Shown: one piece after another, positions 8,533 to 15,551 of the stretch
Layout: every line of letters begins with the position of its first letter
Numbering within the stretch: position 1 is the stretch's first letter
NCBI GenBank assembly: GCA_004356015.1
Contig: SMYD01000077.1
Location: 1-39,341, forward strand
Direction: 5' to 3'
Origin: Acidobacteriota bacterium
GTDB lineage: Bacteria; Acidobacteriota; Polarisedimenticolia; SMYD01
Length of the DNA stretch: 39,341 nt
Program-made: the position numbers and the translations under genes
Notes under the pieces: generated by a model
Told to the model about the DNA's origin: nothing
What the model saw: the letters and a program-made list of their open reading frames with translations, nothing else
Database searches by the model: none

Positions 8533-9261
8533 TCAACGAAGAGTGAAATCCTCGCCCAGATAGATTCGGCGAACATGAATGTTTGCGGTCAACTCCTGGG
8601 GACTGCCGCTTTCAAGAATGGCACCCTCATGGATTATATATGCACGATCGGTGATCTGCAACGTTTCCCTCACGTTGTGATCCGTGATCAAGACGCCGAT
8701 ATCCCGATCTCGGAGGTGGCCGATGATGGCCTGAATGTCGGACCGGCTCTTGGGGTCGATGCCGGCAAAGGGCTCATCCAGAAGAATGAAGGATGGATCC
8801 ACCGTCAGGGCCCGGGCAATTTCCAGGCGGCGACGCTCCCCGCCGGAAAGAGTGTCCGCACGGTTTGAGGCCAGGTGGGCGATCTGGAACTCATCCAGAA
8901 GCGTCTCGGTGCGCCGGGCGACGTCGGCGGATCCAAAGCCCTGCATCTGCAGAACGGCTCTCAGGTTGTCAGCGACACTCATCTTGCGAAAGACAGAGGA
9001 TTCCTGGGGCAGATAGCCAACGCCCAGCCGGGCACGCCGGTACATGGGAAGATCGCTGATGTCCTTCCCGTCCAGAAGAACCTGGCCGCCATCCGGCCTC
9101 ACCAGACCCAGCACCATATGAAACAGGGTGGTCTTGCCGGCTCCGTTGGGCCCCAGCAGGCCCACGACCTCGCCGCGTTCGATATGCAGGGAAATGCCAT
9201 TGACCACCTGTCGCCTGCGGTAGGTCTTCATGAGGCCTTCCGTGGACAGTCTTCCTTTCAT
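8533..9261 (-). CDS. lptB: LPS export ABC transporter ATP-binding protein
   Basis: 242 aa. It powers extraction of lipopolysaccharide from the inner membrane with LptFG, which are not in the window. Seen: Walker A GPNGAGKTT, Q-loop YLPQESSVF, ABC signature LSGGERRR, Walker B FILLDEPFAGID and the switch His of ITDHNV. The overall sequence is typical LptB (YhbG). Its ATG overlaps the lptCA stop by four bases (ATGA), so the two are translationally coupled. It stands between lptCA and rpoN as in many Gram-negative genomes. With the LptCA fusion it is the best evidence that the organism has an LPS-type outer membrane. Confidence 0.96.
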   Translation of the reverse strand: MKGRLSTEGLMKTYRRRQVVNGISLHIERGEVVGLLGPNGAGKTTLFHMVLGLVRPDGGQVLLDGKDISDLPMYRRARLGVGYLPQESSVFRKMSVADNLRAVLQMQGFGSADVARRTETLLDEFQIAHLASNRADTLSGGERRRLEIARALTVDPSFILLDEPFAGIDPKSRSDIQAIIGHLRDRDIGVLITDHNVRETLQITDRAYIIHEGAILESGSPQELTANIHVRRIYLGEDFTLR

Positions 9262-11222
9262 GGGCGGATCCCGGCGATGGCGCCGCGTGAGCGCATGATG
9301 ATCCTGCCGCCGGGAAGGCTCTCCACCTGGGCCGTGCCGCTCTCCGGATCCACACTGAGATGAGCGCCCTGCAGCATGCTGCCGGAGGCGAGGGAGATCA
9401 CCGTCGCCAGGCCATCATCCGATTCGAGATGGTAGAGATCGCCACGTCCGTCATAGGTGAGTCTGTCCGCTGTTCCAGACCACTCCTGGTCCTGCAGGCG
9501 AACCTCCCCTGTGGCGGCAAAGGCGGTGCCTGTTTCGTCGCTGGTGCGCATGTCCAGAACCGCGGCCTGCAGCAGCATGCCTTCCCGGGTGAGCAGAACA
9601 TGGCCAGAAAACCGGGCCTTGTTGAGCGCCCTTTCCCAGACCAGATCCTGGGATTTCACGCGGGTCCTGGCCGTCGTGTTGTCACGGCCGCTTCCCGGTT
9701 CCCTGGACCCCAGCGAGGTGATGACCCCGCCGCCGGCACGCAGTAAACCGGTGGGCTGGTTCAGCTCGACCCAGTCTGCCTGCAGGGTGTCACTCCCCTG
9801 CCAGGCCCGAACCGTTCCTTCCAGGCGAAGGATGCCGTTTCCTGCGGAGAACTCCGCCTTGTCCGCCACGGCGGCCAGGCGTAGGCCCTGAGATGTCGCC
9901 ATCCCGGTCAGGTGGACGTTCCCATCGGCGCGCCCGCCACCGTCTCCGTCATATTGGATTTTCGCGGCGGCCAGAGAACGCCGCGCCTCGACAATACGCG
10001 CGGGATTCTGCTCGTCTCCGGAGAGAAGAATGGTGCCATCTCCCCTCGCAAGCAGGATGGCCCCTCTGGCGGTGCGGCCAGGCCCCCGAGCCTGAACATT
10101 TCCAGAGAAGCTTGCCCAGTCCCCCTCTTTCCGCCCGGCGACAAGGTCCAGGCGCTCAGCGGTGACTTCCCCGAGGATGTCCGAGGCGAGACTGGCCCTG
10201 ACCGGTTCGGTGGCGGATGAAAAAGCATGCAGTGTGTGGTACCGACGCGCACCAGCAGCCGGTTCCAGGCGGATGCCTGGCGCTGCCAGGCTCTTCATCA
10301 CCTTGCCGGATACCAGTACCATGGGGCGCAGGAGAGCATGGCCGGTGGCCAGGACCAGGCGGACCCGGCGGTTGCTGTCGAACTCGAAGTGCCAGGCGCC
10401 GGCAGTCAGGCTGAACGCATCCTCGGGGTCGCCCCCAACAAGGATCAGTTCACCCGGTTCGCTGCTGCTGGCCACACTTCCATCCCCGGACTCCTGAAAA
10501 ACGAGATGGCTGCCGGTGAAACTGCCCCATGCACCGGACAGGGAGACGCCTCCAAGGAGATCGCTGCGCCCCCGGAGACCGTCATAGTTCAACTGGCCGG
10601 CGGTTATCACCATCTCCTCACCATCAGCCCCTTTTTCACCTGCCAGGCGGACGTCGTGGTGGAGGGTCACTTCCTCCGTGGCCAGATGGGCGGTCATGCC
10701 CACCGCTGTTCCGGATGTGCCTTCCAAGCGGAACCGGACCGGGTCTTCTGTCTGCACGCTGCGAGTTTTCAGGTTGTACAACAGGCTCTCCGTCGCCAGT
10801 TCTTCGCCGGAGGCCATGCGGATCCGCACATTTCCCTGCAGCGCGACTTCCTGGCGTGCCGTATCAAACTTGCCGGCATCACTCCTGATCCGGGCCATAC
10901 GATCGGGGTGCGCCTCCGGTTCGGGGTGGAACTCGATGATGAAATTGCTGAGGACGCGGCTGCCGCCTTCCATGCCGAGCATGCGACCGGCGCGCAGGCG
11001 GGTCACGATATGCCCCCCCCGCTCTTCGGTGAAGCTGAAGGTGCTGGCAGCTGATTCCACCGTCCCCTCGACGGCCATCTTTGGCGGCGCGGCCGGGACA
11101 GGATGGGCCGCGGGAGTCACACGCTCTCGAGGGGAGGACCGCCAGATCATGCCCGCGATGACCATGGCGAAGATGGCCAGGAAAGCCAGAATCAGGGCAC
11201 GGGTTGTCCGGATATGTTTCAA
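9258..11222 (-). CDS. Fused LptC/LptA-type LPS transport protein (periplasmic bridge, OstA-like)
   Basis: 654 aa; ordinary LptC and LptA are each roughly 190 aa. One transmembrane anchor (residues about 8-26) precedes an LptC-like beta domain (ARIRSDAGKFDTARQEVALQGNVRI). Several further OstA-like units follow, including TAGQLNYD...GRSDLLGGVSL and TADRLTYDGRGDLYHL, with repeated LxGxVxL strands typical of the beta-jellyroll bridge. Position confirms the role: it directly precedes and overlaps lptB. The start is a TTG at 11222 with GGAAG 8 nt upstream. An 8-base G run is in the coding strand near codon 70 (11013-11020). The split into LptC and LptA parts is inferred; the exact domain count needs a profile search. 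Confidence 0.8.
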   Translation of the reverse strand: MKHIRTTRALILAFLAIFAMVIAGMIWRSSPRERVTPAAHPVPAAPPKMAVEGTVESAASTFSFTEERGGHIVTRLRAGRMLGMEGGSRVLSNFIIEFHPEPEAHPDRMARIRSDAGKFDTARQEVALQGNVRIRMASGEELATESLLYNLKTRSVQTEDPVRFRLEGTSGTAVGMTAHLATEEVTLHHDVRLAGEKGADGEEMVITAGQLNYDGLRGRSDLLGGVSLSGAWGSFTGSHLVFQESGDGSVASSSEPGELILVGGDPEDAFSLTAGAWHFEFDSNRRVRLVLATGHALLRPMVLVSGKVMKSLAAPGIRLEPAAGARRYHTLHAFSSATEPVRASLASDILGEVTAERLDLVAGRKEGDWASFSGNVQARGPGRTARGAILLARGDGTILLSGDEQNPARIVEARRSLAAAKIQYDGDGGGRADGNVHLTGMATSQGLRLAAVADKAEFSAGNGILRLEGTVRAWQGSDTLQADWVELNQPTGLLRAGGGVITSLGSREPGSGRDNTTARTRVKSQDLVWERALNKARFSGHVLLTREGMLLQAAVLDMRTSDETGTAFAATGEVRLQDQEWSGTADRLTYDGRGDLYHLESDDGLATVISLASGSMLQGAHLSVDPESGTAQVESLPGGRIIMRSRGAIAGIRP

Positions 11223-11251
11223 GCCGGATCTTCCATGGTTGCATCCATCTT

Positions 11252-12034
11252 TCAGCGTCCCCTGAAATCCGGCTTGCGCTTTTCCAGGAAAGCAGTCATC
11301 CCTTCTTTCTTGTCCTCGGTTCCCGAAATCAGGCCGAAGAGCCCTGCTTCGTAGGCCAGGCCGCCGGCCAGAGACATCTCCATGCCGTGGCGAACCGCCC
11401 GCAGGGCGAAGGCGACGGCCAGGGGGCCCTGGGCCAGGATTTTACCGGCCATCTCCCGGGCTCCTGCCAGTGCCTCACCTTCCGGTACAACGCGGTTCAC
11501 CAGGCCCATGCGGGCGGCTTCGTCGGCTTTGACCTTGCGGCCGGTGAGAATCATCTCCAGGGCATGGCCGCGGCCCACCAGGCGGGTCAGACGCTGAGTG
11601 CCGCCGTACCCGGGAATGATGCCCAGACCGACTTCCGGTAGTCCCATGACCGCATTGGCCGCCGCCACTCGCAGGTGGCAGGCGAGAGCCAGCTCCAGGC
11701 CGCCGCCCAGGGCAAATCCATTGATGGCCGCGATGACGGGCTTGTCCATGGCCTCCAGCGCCAGGAAGGCCGCCTGTCCTCGACCAGAAGTCGCCTGCCC
11801 TTCCACCGGCGTCTGGCGGGCCAGTTCACGGATATCCGCGCCGGCTACGAATGCCTTGTCGCCGGCGCCGGTGATGATCAGGGCACCCACCGCATCGTCT
11901 GCGGCCGCCTGTCCGGCTATTTCCAGGATCTCCTCGATGGTCCGGGCGTTCAGAGCATTCAGCTTGTCAGGCCGGTTCACGGTCATGACGGCCATGCGAT
12001 CTTTCACCTCGTACAGAATGTTATGCGTGTCCAT
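11252..12034 (-). CDS. Enoyl-CoA hydratase (crotonase)
   Basis: 260 aa, standard crotonase length. It hydrates 2-enoyl-CoA to 3-hydroxyacyl-CoA. Seen: the oxyanion-hole segment AFVAGADI, NGFALGGGLELALACH with the first catalytic Glu, LPEVGLGIIPGYGGTQRL with the second Glu, and the C-terminal CoA-contacting KRKPDF. Both catalytic glutamates and the AGADI loop suggest true hydratase activity rather than an isomerase. It lies 29 bp upstream of lptCA and 134 bp downstream of the thiolase, and may be co-transcribed with both. With the thiolase and the acyl-CoA dehydrogenases it forms most of a butyrate/beta-oxidation cycle. A 3-hydroxyacyl-CoA dehydrogenase is not in the window. Confidence 0.93.
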   Translation of the reverse strand: MDTHNILYEVKDRMAVMTVNRPDKLNALNARTIEEILEIAGQAAADDAVGALIITGAGDKAFVAGADIRELARQTPVEGQATSGRGQAAFLALEAMDKPVIAAINGFALGGGLELALACHLRVAAANAVMGLPEVGLGIIPGYGGTQRLTRLVGRGHALEMILTGRKVKADEAARMGLVNRVVPEGEALAGAREMAGKILAQGPLAVAFALRAVRHGMEMSLAGGLAYEAGLFGLISGTEDKKEGMTAFLEKRKPDFRGR

Positions 12035-12091
12035 GGGTTCTCCCCTGCCGGGCGCACCTGCCGGAGCGGCCCCTGATGATTCGGGAATCGA

Positions 12092-12123
12092 TGAACGGTC
12101 GTTCCGGGTTCACGTGCCGTTCA
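12092..12123. promoter_or_regulatory. Inverted repeat upstream of the enoyl-CoA hydratase gene, possible operator
   Basis: In the 134-bp gap between thiolase and hydratase, TGAACGG (12092-12098) and CCGTTCA (12117-12123) form perfect 7-bp arms 18 bp apart. The left arm also belongs to a compact palindrome, GAACG-GT-CGTTC. Compact GAAC/GTTC palindromes are common operators for TetR-type regulators of acyl-CoA genes, but no regulator gene is nearby and no clear promoter was recognised in the gap. Weak call. Confidence 0.25.
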
Positions 12124-12168
12124 ACCGGCGGTTGCCATGAAGGTTCTTCATTATTTTCCTCGTCGGTG

Positions 12169-13359
12169 TCAGTGGATACTCTCGACCAGGATGGCAATCC
12201 CCTGGCCACCACCGATACAGGCCGACGCGATGCCATATGACAGCTGGCGGCGGCGGAGTTCCATGAGCAGGGTCAGGATCAGGCGGGTTCCTGTGGCGCC
12301 CAGGGGATGACCGAGAGCGATGGCGCCGCCGTTGACATTGACCCTGTCCCGATCGAGATCCAGGGACTTTTCCACGGCCAGGTACTGGGCCGCGAAGGCC
12401 TCATTGATCTCGAAGAGATCGATCTGCCCCAGGGTCATGCCTGCCCGGGCCAGAACGGCCTGGATGGCCGGGACGGGACCGATACCCATGATGCGCGGTT
12501 CCACGCCGACCACCGCATGGGCCAGCACACGTCCAAGGGGCGTGCCGGTCTGACGGGCGGCGCGCCGGCCGCTGCATAAGACCAGGGCAGCGGCGCCATC
12601 GACGATTCCTGAGGCATTGCCGGCGGTGACGGATCCGTCCTTCTGGAAGGCAGGTTTGAGCCGGCTGAGCATCCCCACGGTGGTACCCGGGCGCATGTGA
12701 TCATCTGCCTCGATCACGAGAGGGCCCCGCCGGTTCGGCACCTCGTAGGGAACGATTTCTTCGGCAGCCCGGCCTGATTCATGAAAGTCCTGCGCGCGCT
12801 CCTGGGAGAGCGCGGCGAACGTATCCATGTCCCGGCGATCGATGTCCATCTCCCGGGCCAGGTTCTCGGCGGTAGCAGCCATGGAAAAACCACAGAAGTT
12901 ATCGGTGAGGCCTGCCAGCAGGGAGTCCTCCATGCGGCCTGTGCCCAGGTTCGCCCAGCCCGCGCGTGCGCCGCGCAGAACATAGGGTGCCTGAGACATA
13001 TTTTCCATGCCTCCGGCCAGCACCACCTCGGCTTCTCCAAGGCGAATGAGGTGGTCCGCGCTGATGACCGACTGAATCCCTGAGCCGCAGATCCGGTTCA
13101 CCGTGAGTGCAGGACGATCCACCGGCACGCCGGCCTTCAAACCCACGTGTCGGGCCCCATAGATGGCGTTGGAAGACGTCTGCATGGCGTTGCCCATCAC
13201 CGTATGGTCCACCTCGTCGCCGGCTATTCCGGCCCTCTTGAGGGCATGGCGGGCGGCATGAGCGCCCAGCTCAATCTCGGACACGCCGGCGAGACTGCCG
13301 TTGTACTCGGCCATAGGAGTGCGGGCGCCACTGAGAATGACTGTACGGTTGTCGCTCAT
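12169..13359 (-). CDS. Acetyl-CoA acetyltransferase (thiolase)
   Basis: 396 aa from the ATG at 13359 (MSDNRTVIL), which has GGAGAG just upstream; the ORF track starts five codons earlier. It condenses two acetyl-CoA or cleaves 3-ketoacyl-CoA. Seen: nucleophilic Cys in RICGSGIQSV (residue near 90), EINEAFAAQ, GGAIALGHPLGATG with the catalytic His, and the second Cys in SACIGGGQG. The full catalytic set is present. Residue detail does not separate biosynthetic (acetoacetyl-CoA) from degradative thiolase; length and motifs fit either. It follows the DnaC-like ATPase gene by 24 bp, an odd neighbour, so co-transcription probably reflects genome compactness rather than shared function. Confidence 0.94.
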   Translation of the reverse strand: MSDNRTVILSGARTPMAEYNGSLAGVSEIELGAHAARHALKRAGIAGDEVDHTVMGNAMQTSSNAIYGARHVGLKAGVPVDRPALTVNRICGSGIQSVISADHLIRLGEAEVVLAGGMENMSQAPYVLRGARAGWANLGTGRMEDSLLAGLTDNFCGFSMAATAENLAREMDIDRRDMDTFAALSQERAQDFHESGRAAEEIVPYEVPNRRGPLVIEADDHMRPGTTVGMLSRLKPAFQKDGSVTAGNASGIVDGAAALVLCSGRRAARQTGTPLGRVLAHAVVGVEPRIMGIGPVPAIQAVLARAGMTLGQIDLFEINEAFAAQYLAVEKSLDLDRDRVNVNGGAIALGHPLGATGTRLILTLLMELRRRQLSYGIASACIGGGQGIAILVESIH

Positions 13360-13383
13360 GAACTCTCCGGGCAAGAAGGTTTC

Positions 13384-14127
13384 CTACCAGCGGTCAGCGG
13401 CGCGCAGAAAACTGCGCCGGTAGTCGTGACCCTCCATGGGGACCACGCGACACATTTCATCCAGCCGTGAGCGTAACGCGGTGCCGATGCGCACGGCCAG
13501 CGTCTCGGGTGCAACGTCCAGGGTACCGGCGGCGGCGGCCTCGCCATCCCTGAAGTGGGTGGTGAAGAGGGTGATCCGTTCCTGATTGTAGCGATGGCTG
13601 ATGATGTGGCCCAGGGTGTCCCGAACCCAATCGGTCATCTTGGCGGCACCCAGGTCATCCAGGACCAGAAGTTCCACCTCCAGGATCGGGCGCACGATCT
13701 GGGAGGGGGACAACGGATGGCTGGGTCGGTAGGTGTCCTGGATGTTCTTCAGGAGTTCGCGAAAATCAACGAAGTGTCCATCCACGCCCTTTTGCTGAAT
13801 GAGGTTCCTCAGGATCCCCGCCGCCAGATGGGTCTTGCCCACACCGCAGGGTCCGCTGAACAGGAGGCCCGTCGGTGCGGCCGGTGGGTAGGACGCCACA
13901 AAATCGACGGCGCGCTGCCGTGCCTCCATCTGGGTCGCGTGATGGATCTCGTAGTTTTCAAGCTGGCAATGGTCGTAACGGGGTGGTAAGCGCGCCGCGG
14001 CCAGCTTGCGATCCATGTGTCCCTGGCGCCGGCAACTGCAGGTCGTGGCACAGTCGTAGCCGTTGACCTGGCGGACGGTGAAACCCGAGCCACCGCAGAT
14101 CTCACATCTTCGGGTCTGAAGGGGCAT
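13384..14127 (-). CDS. DnaC/DnaI-like AAA+ ATPase with N-terminal zinc finger (probable helicase loader)
   Basis: About 247 aa from ATG 14127 (MPLQTRRCEIC). A GTG at 14190 would add 21 residues; neither has a strong Shine-Dalgarno site. The N-terminus holds CEICGGSGF followed by C-x4-CSC, likely a zinc-binding knuckle. The AAA+ core has Walker A SGPCGVGKTH, Walker B LLVLDDLGA, a sensor-1 region LFTTHF and the arginine-rich RIGTALRSRL. This matches chromosomal DnaC-like loaders and also IstB-type ATPases, but there is no IstA transposase or IS end nearby, so a housekeeping loader role is preferred. It lies between a sigma factor gene and a thiolase gene. Partner DnaB is not in the window. Confidence 0.8.
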   Translation of the reverse strand: MPLQTRRCEICGGSGFTVRQVNGYDCATTCSCRRQGHMDRKLAAARLPPRYDHCQLENYEIHHATQMEARQRAVDFVASYPPAAPTGLLFSGPCGVGKTHLAAGILRNLIQQKGVDGHFVDFRELLKNIQDTYRPSHPLSPSQIVRPILEVELLVLDDLGAAKMTDWVRDTLGHIISHRYNQERITLFTTHFRDGEAAAAGTLDVAPETLAVRIGTALRSRLDEMCRVVPMEGHDYRRSFLRAADRW

Positions 14128-14207
14128 GGGCGATCCGGCTGGTGAGGTGGTATGCAATTCCTGGGCCAGTCTATCAAACGACCCGGGCACTCACAAGGCG
14201 GTCCGAA

Positions 14208-15068
14208 TCAGTTCAGGTAGCTGCGCAGGTGAGTGGAGCGCTGCGAACGGCTCAGTTTCTGCAGGGCCTGGACCTCGATCTGGCGGATGCGTTCACGAGA
14301 GAGGCCGAGCATTTCCCCGATCTCCTTCAAGGTCTTGGGCGCCTGGTCGCCCAGCCCGAAGCGCAGCTTCACGATGATCTCTTCCTTCTCGTCCAGTTCC
14401 GTCAGAGCTCCATAGAGCAGGTTCTTCATGGATGACTTGATGAGCTCTTCATCGGCTGCCGGGATCTGGTTCTGTTCCAGCTTGTCGGCCAGATGGAAAT
14501 CGTGCTCCTGATCGATGATGGTGGTCAGGGAGACGTTCTCCTCGGAGACCTGCAGCAGCACCGTGACATCCTCCACGCTGACATCCACGCAGCGGGCGAT
14601 CTCATCCAGATCCGGTGTCCGCTTGAGTTCCAGCGCCAGTTGCGACTTGGCTTTCTTGATGCGATAAAGCAGGTTGGCCTGCTTCTGAGGCAGTCTGAAG
14701 GCGCCACTATGGTCCGAGAGAGCGTGGATGATCGATTGTCGCACCCACCATACCGCATAGGTGATGAACTTCACCTTCTTGTCCGGGTCAAAGCGCTTGG
14801 CCGCCTCGATGAGGCCGATATTGCCCTCGTTGATCAAGTCCAGAAACGATAATCCGCAGCCGCGGTAACGCTTGGCGAAGGACACCACGAACCGGAGGTT
14901 GGCTTCCACCAGGTGCCGCAACGCCTTGCGATCACCGCGGGCGATGCTCCTGCCCAGATCCTTCTCTTCGTCGGCCGTGATCCGCCCGAGCTTGGAGATC
15001 TCGTGTAGATACTGCTTCAGCGTCTCCGATGAACGCTCTCTGTTGCTCTTGCTGGTTGATTCGTTCAT
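14208..15068 (-). CDS. Sigma-70 family RNA polymerase sigma factor, group 2 (RpoD/RpoS-like, lacks region 1.1)
   Basis: 286 aa. Region 1.2 (LKQYLHEISKLGRIT), region 2 including the core-binding LIQEG-like segment DLINEGNIGLIEAAKRFD and the -10 recognition helix FITYAVWWVRQSI, region 3 (about 145-205) and region 4 HTH (EIGEMLGLSRERIRQIE) are all present. It is too short for the housekeeping RpoD, which carries region 1.1 and usually an insertion. It sits 95 bp after the remnant hspR, at the end of the heat-shock cluster, and has its own good promoter with a hairpin over the start site. A stress or stationary-phase sigma factor is a reasonable inference. Shine-Dalgarno is poor. Confidence 0.9.
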   Translation of the reverse strand: MNESTSKSNRERSSETLKQYLHEISKLGRITADEEKDLGRSIARGDRKALRHLVEANLRFVVSFAKRYRGCGLSFLDLINEGNIGLIEAAKRFDPDKKVKFITYAVWWVRQSIIHALSDHSGAFRLPQKQANLLYRIKKAKSQLALELKRTPDLDEIARCVDVSVEDVTVLLQVSEENVSLTTIIDQEHDFHLADKLEQNQIPAADEELIKSSMKNLLYGALTELDEKEEIIVKLRFGLGDQAPKTLKEIGEMLGLSRERIRQIEVQALQKLSRSQRSTHLRSYLN

Positions 15069-15105
15069 ATCTTGGATGGACTGGCAGGCGCCCTGGATCC
15101 TCGGG

Positions 15106-15147
15106 TACTGCGGAGGCGCAGTATACAGCAGGCTGCTCCATTGTCCA
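15106..15147 (-). promoter_or_regulatory. Sigma70-like promoter of the sigma factor gene with a palindrome over the start site
   Basis: On the minus strand TGGACA (15142-15147), a 16-bp spacer and TATACT (15120-15125). A perfect inverted repeat, TACTGCG-CCTC-CGCAGTA (15106-15123), begins inside the -10 box and covers the expected start site near 15113. It could be an operator for a repressor or a hairpin at the 5' end of the sigma mRNA. The leader before the ATG at 15068 would be about 45 nt. Confidence 0.5.
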
Positions 15148-15162
15148 CCACCGGGAGAGAGG

Positions 15163-15551
15163 TCAGAGATCCCGGGCGGCCCGCTTCAGGTCGACGTGGG
15201 TGAGAGGCGCCAGGGCCCCGTCTGCTGCGGGAATCCGACCGGAGAGATTCTCCCTCAGGGCTTGAGCCAGCGCCGCGACCTCGCGACGGGAGTCCTTGAG
15301 CCGTTTCCGCATATCATAGGATGACCTCAACACCCGCGAGATTCACGCCCAGATCCTTGGTGAGGTGGAGAATCACCTCCAGGCGCCTGAGGTCGCGATC
15401 ACCGTAGAGACGGGTGTTTCCAGGAGATCGGGACGGGGTCAACAGGCCTTCCCGTTCCCAGGTCCGCAGTGTCTGGGGATGAATCCCATAGCGGCCGGCC
15501 ACAAACACTGATGCGGACCCCTCCTGCCCCGTCGCACTGACAAGCCCTCAT
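15163..15551 (-). pseudogene. hspR: hspR heat-shock repressor (MerR family) broken over three reading frames
   Basis: The ATG at 15551 overlaps the dnaJ stop (ATGA). Frame one gives a short N-terminus ending GVRISV. Removing one base from an AAA run (plus strand 15503-15505) joins it to frame two, [20 protein letters not shown]...[11 protein letters not shown], an intact HspR winged helix that appears in the track as a 64-aa ORF starting at GTG 15508. That frame stops at TGA (15314-15316). Removing one base there joins frame three, DMRKRLKDSRREVAALAQAL, the usual C-terminal coiled coil, ending at 15163. Corrected length is about 128 aa, as in known HspR, and [16 protein letters not shown] aligns without gaps to HspR. 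If nothing is corrected, the GTG at 15508 (with an AGGAGGGG upstream) could give only a DNA-binding fragment. Confidence 0.75.

Noticed and set aside
13384-14127. IS21-type IstB transposition helper
   Set aside because: The ATPase core resembles IstB, but there is no IstA, no terminal inverted repeat and no disrupted neighbour; the N-terminal zinc finger fits DnaC-like loaders.
15310-15320. prfB-style programmed +1 frameshift in hspR
   Set aside because: Stop codon and upstream GAGG fit loosely, but the CUA tRNA pairs poorly in the +1 frame and a second, unrelated frame change occurs 190 bp upstream. Indels explain both more simply.
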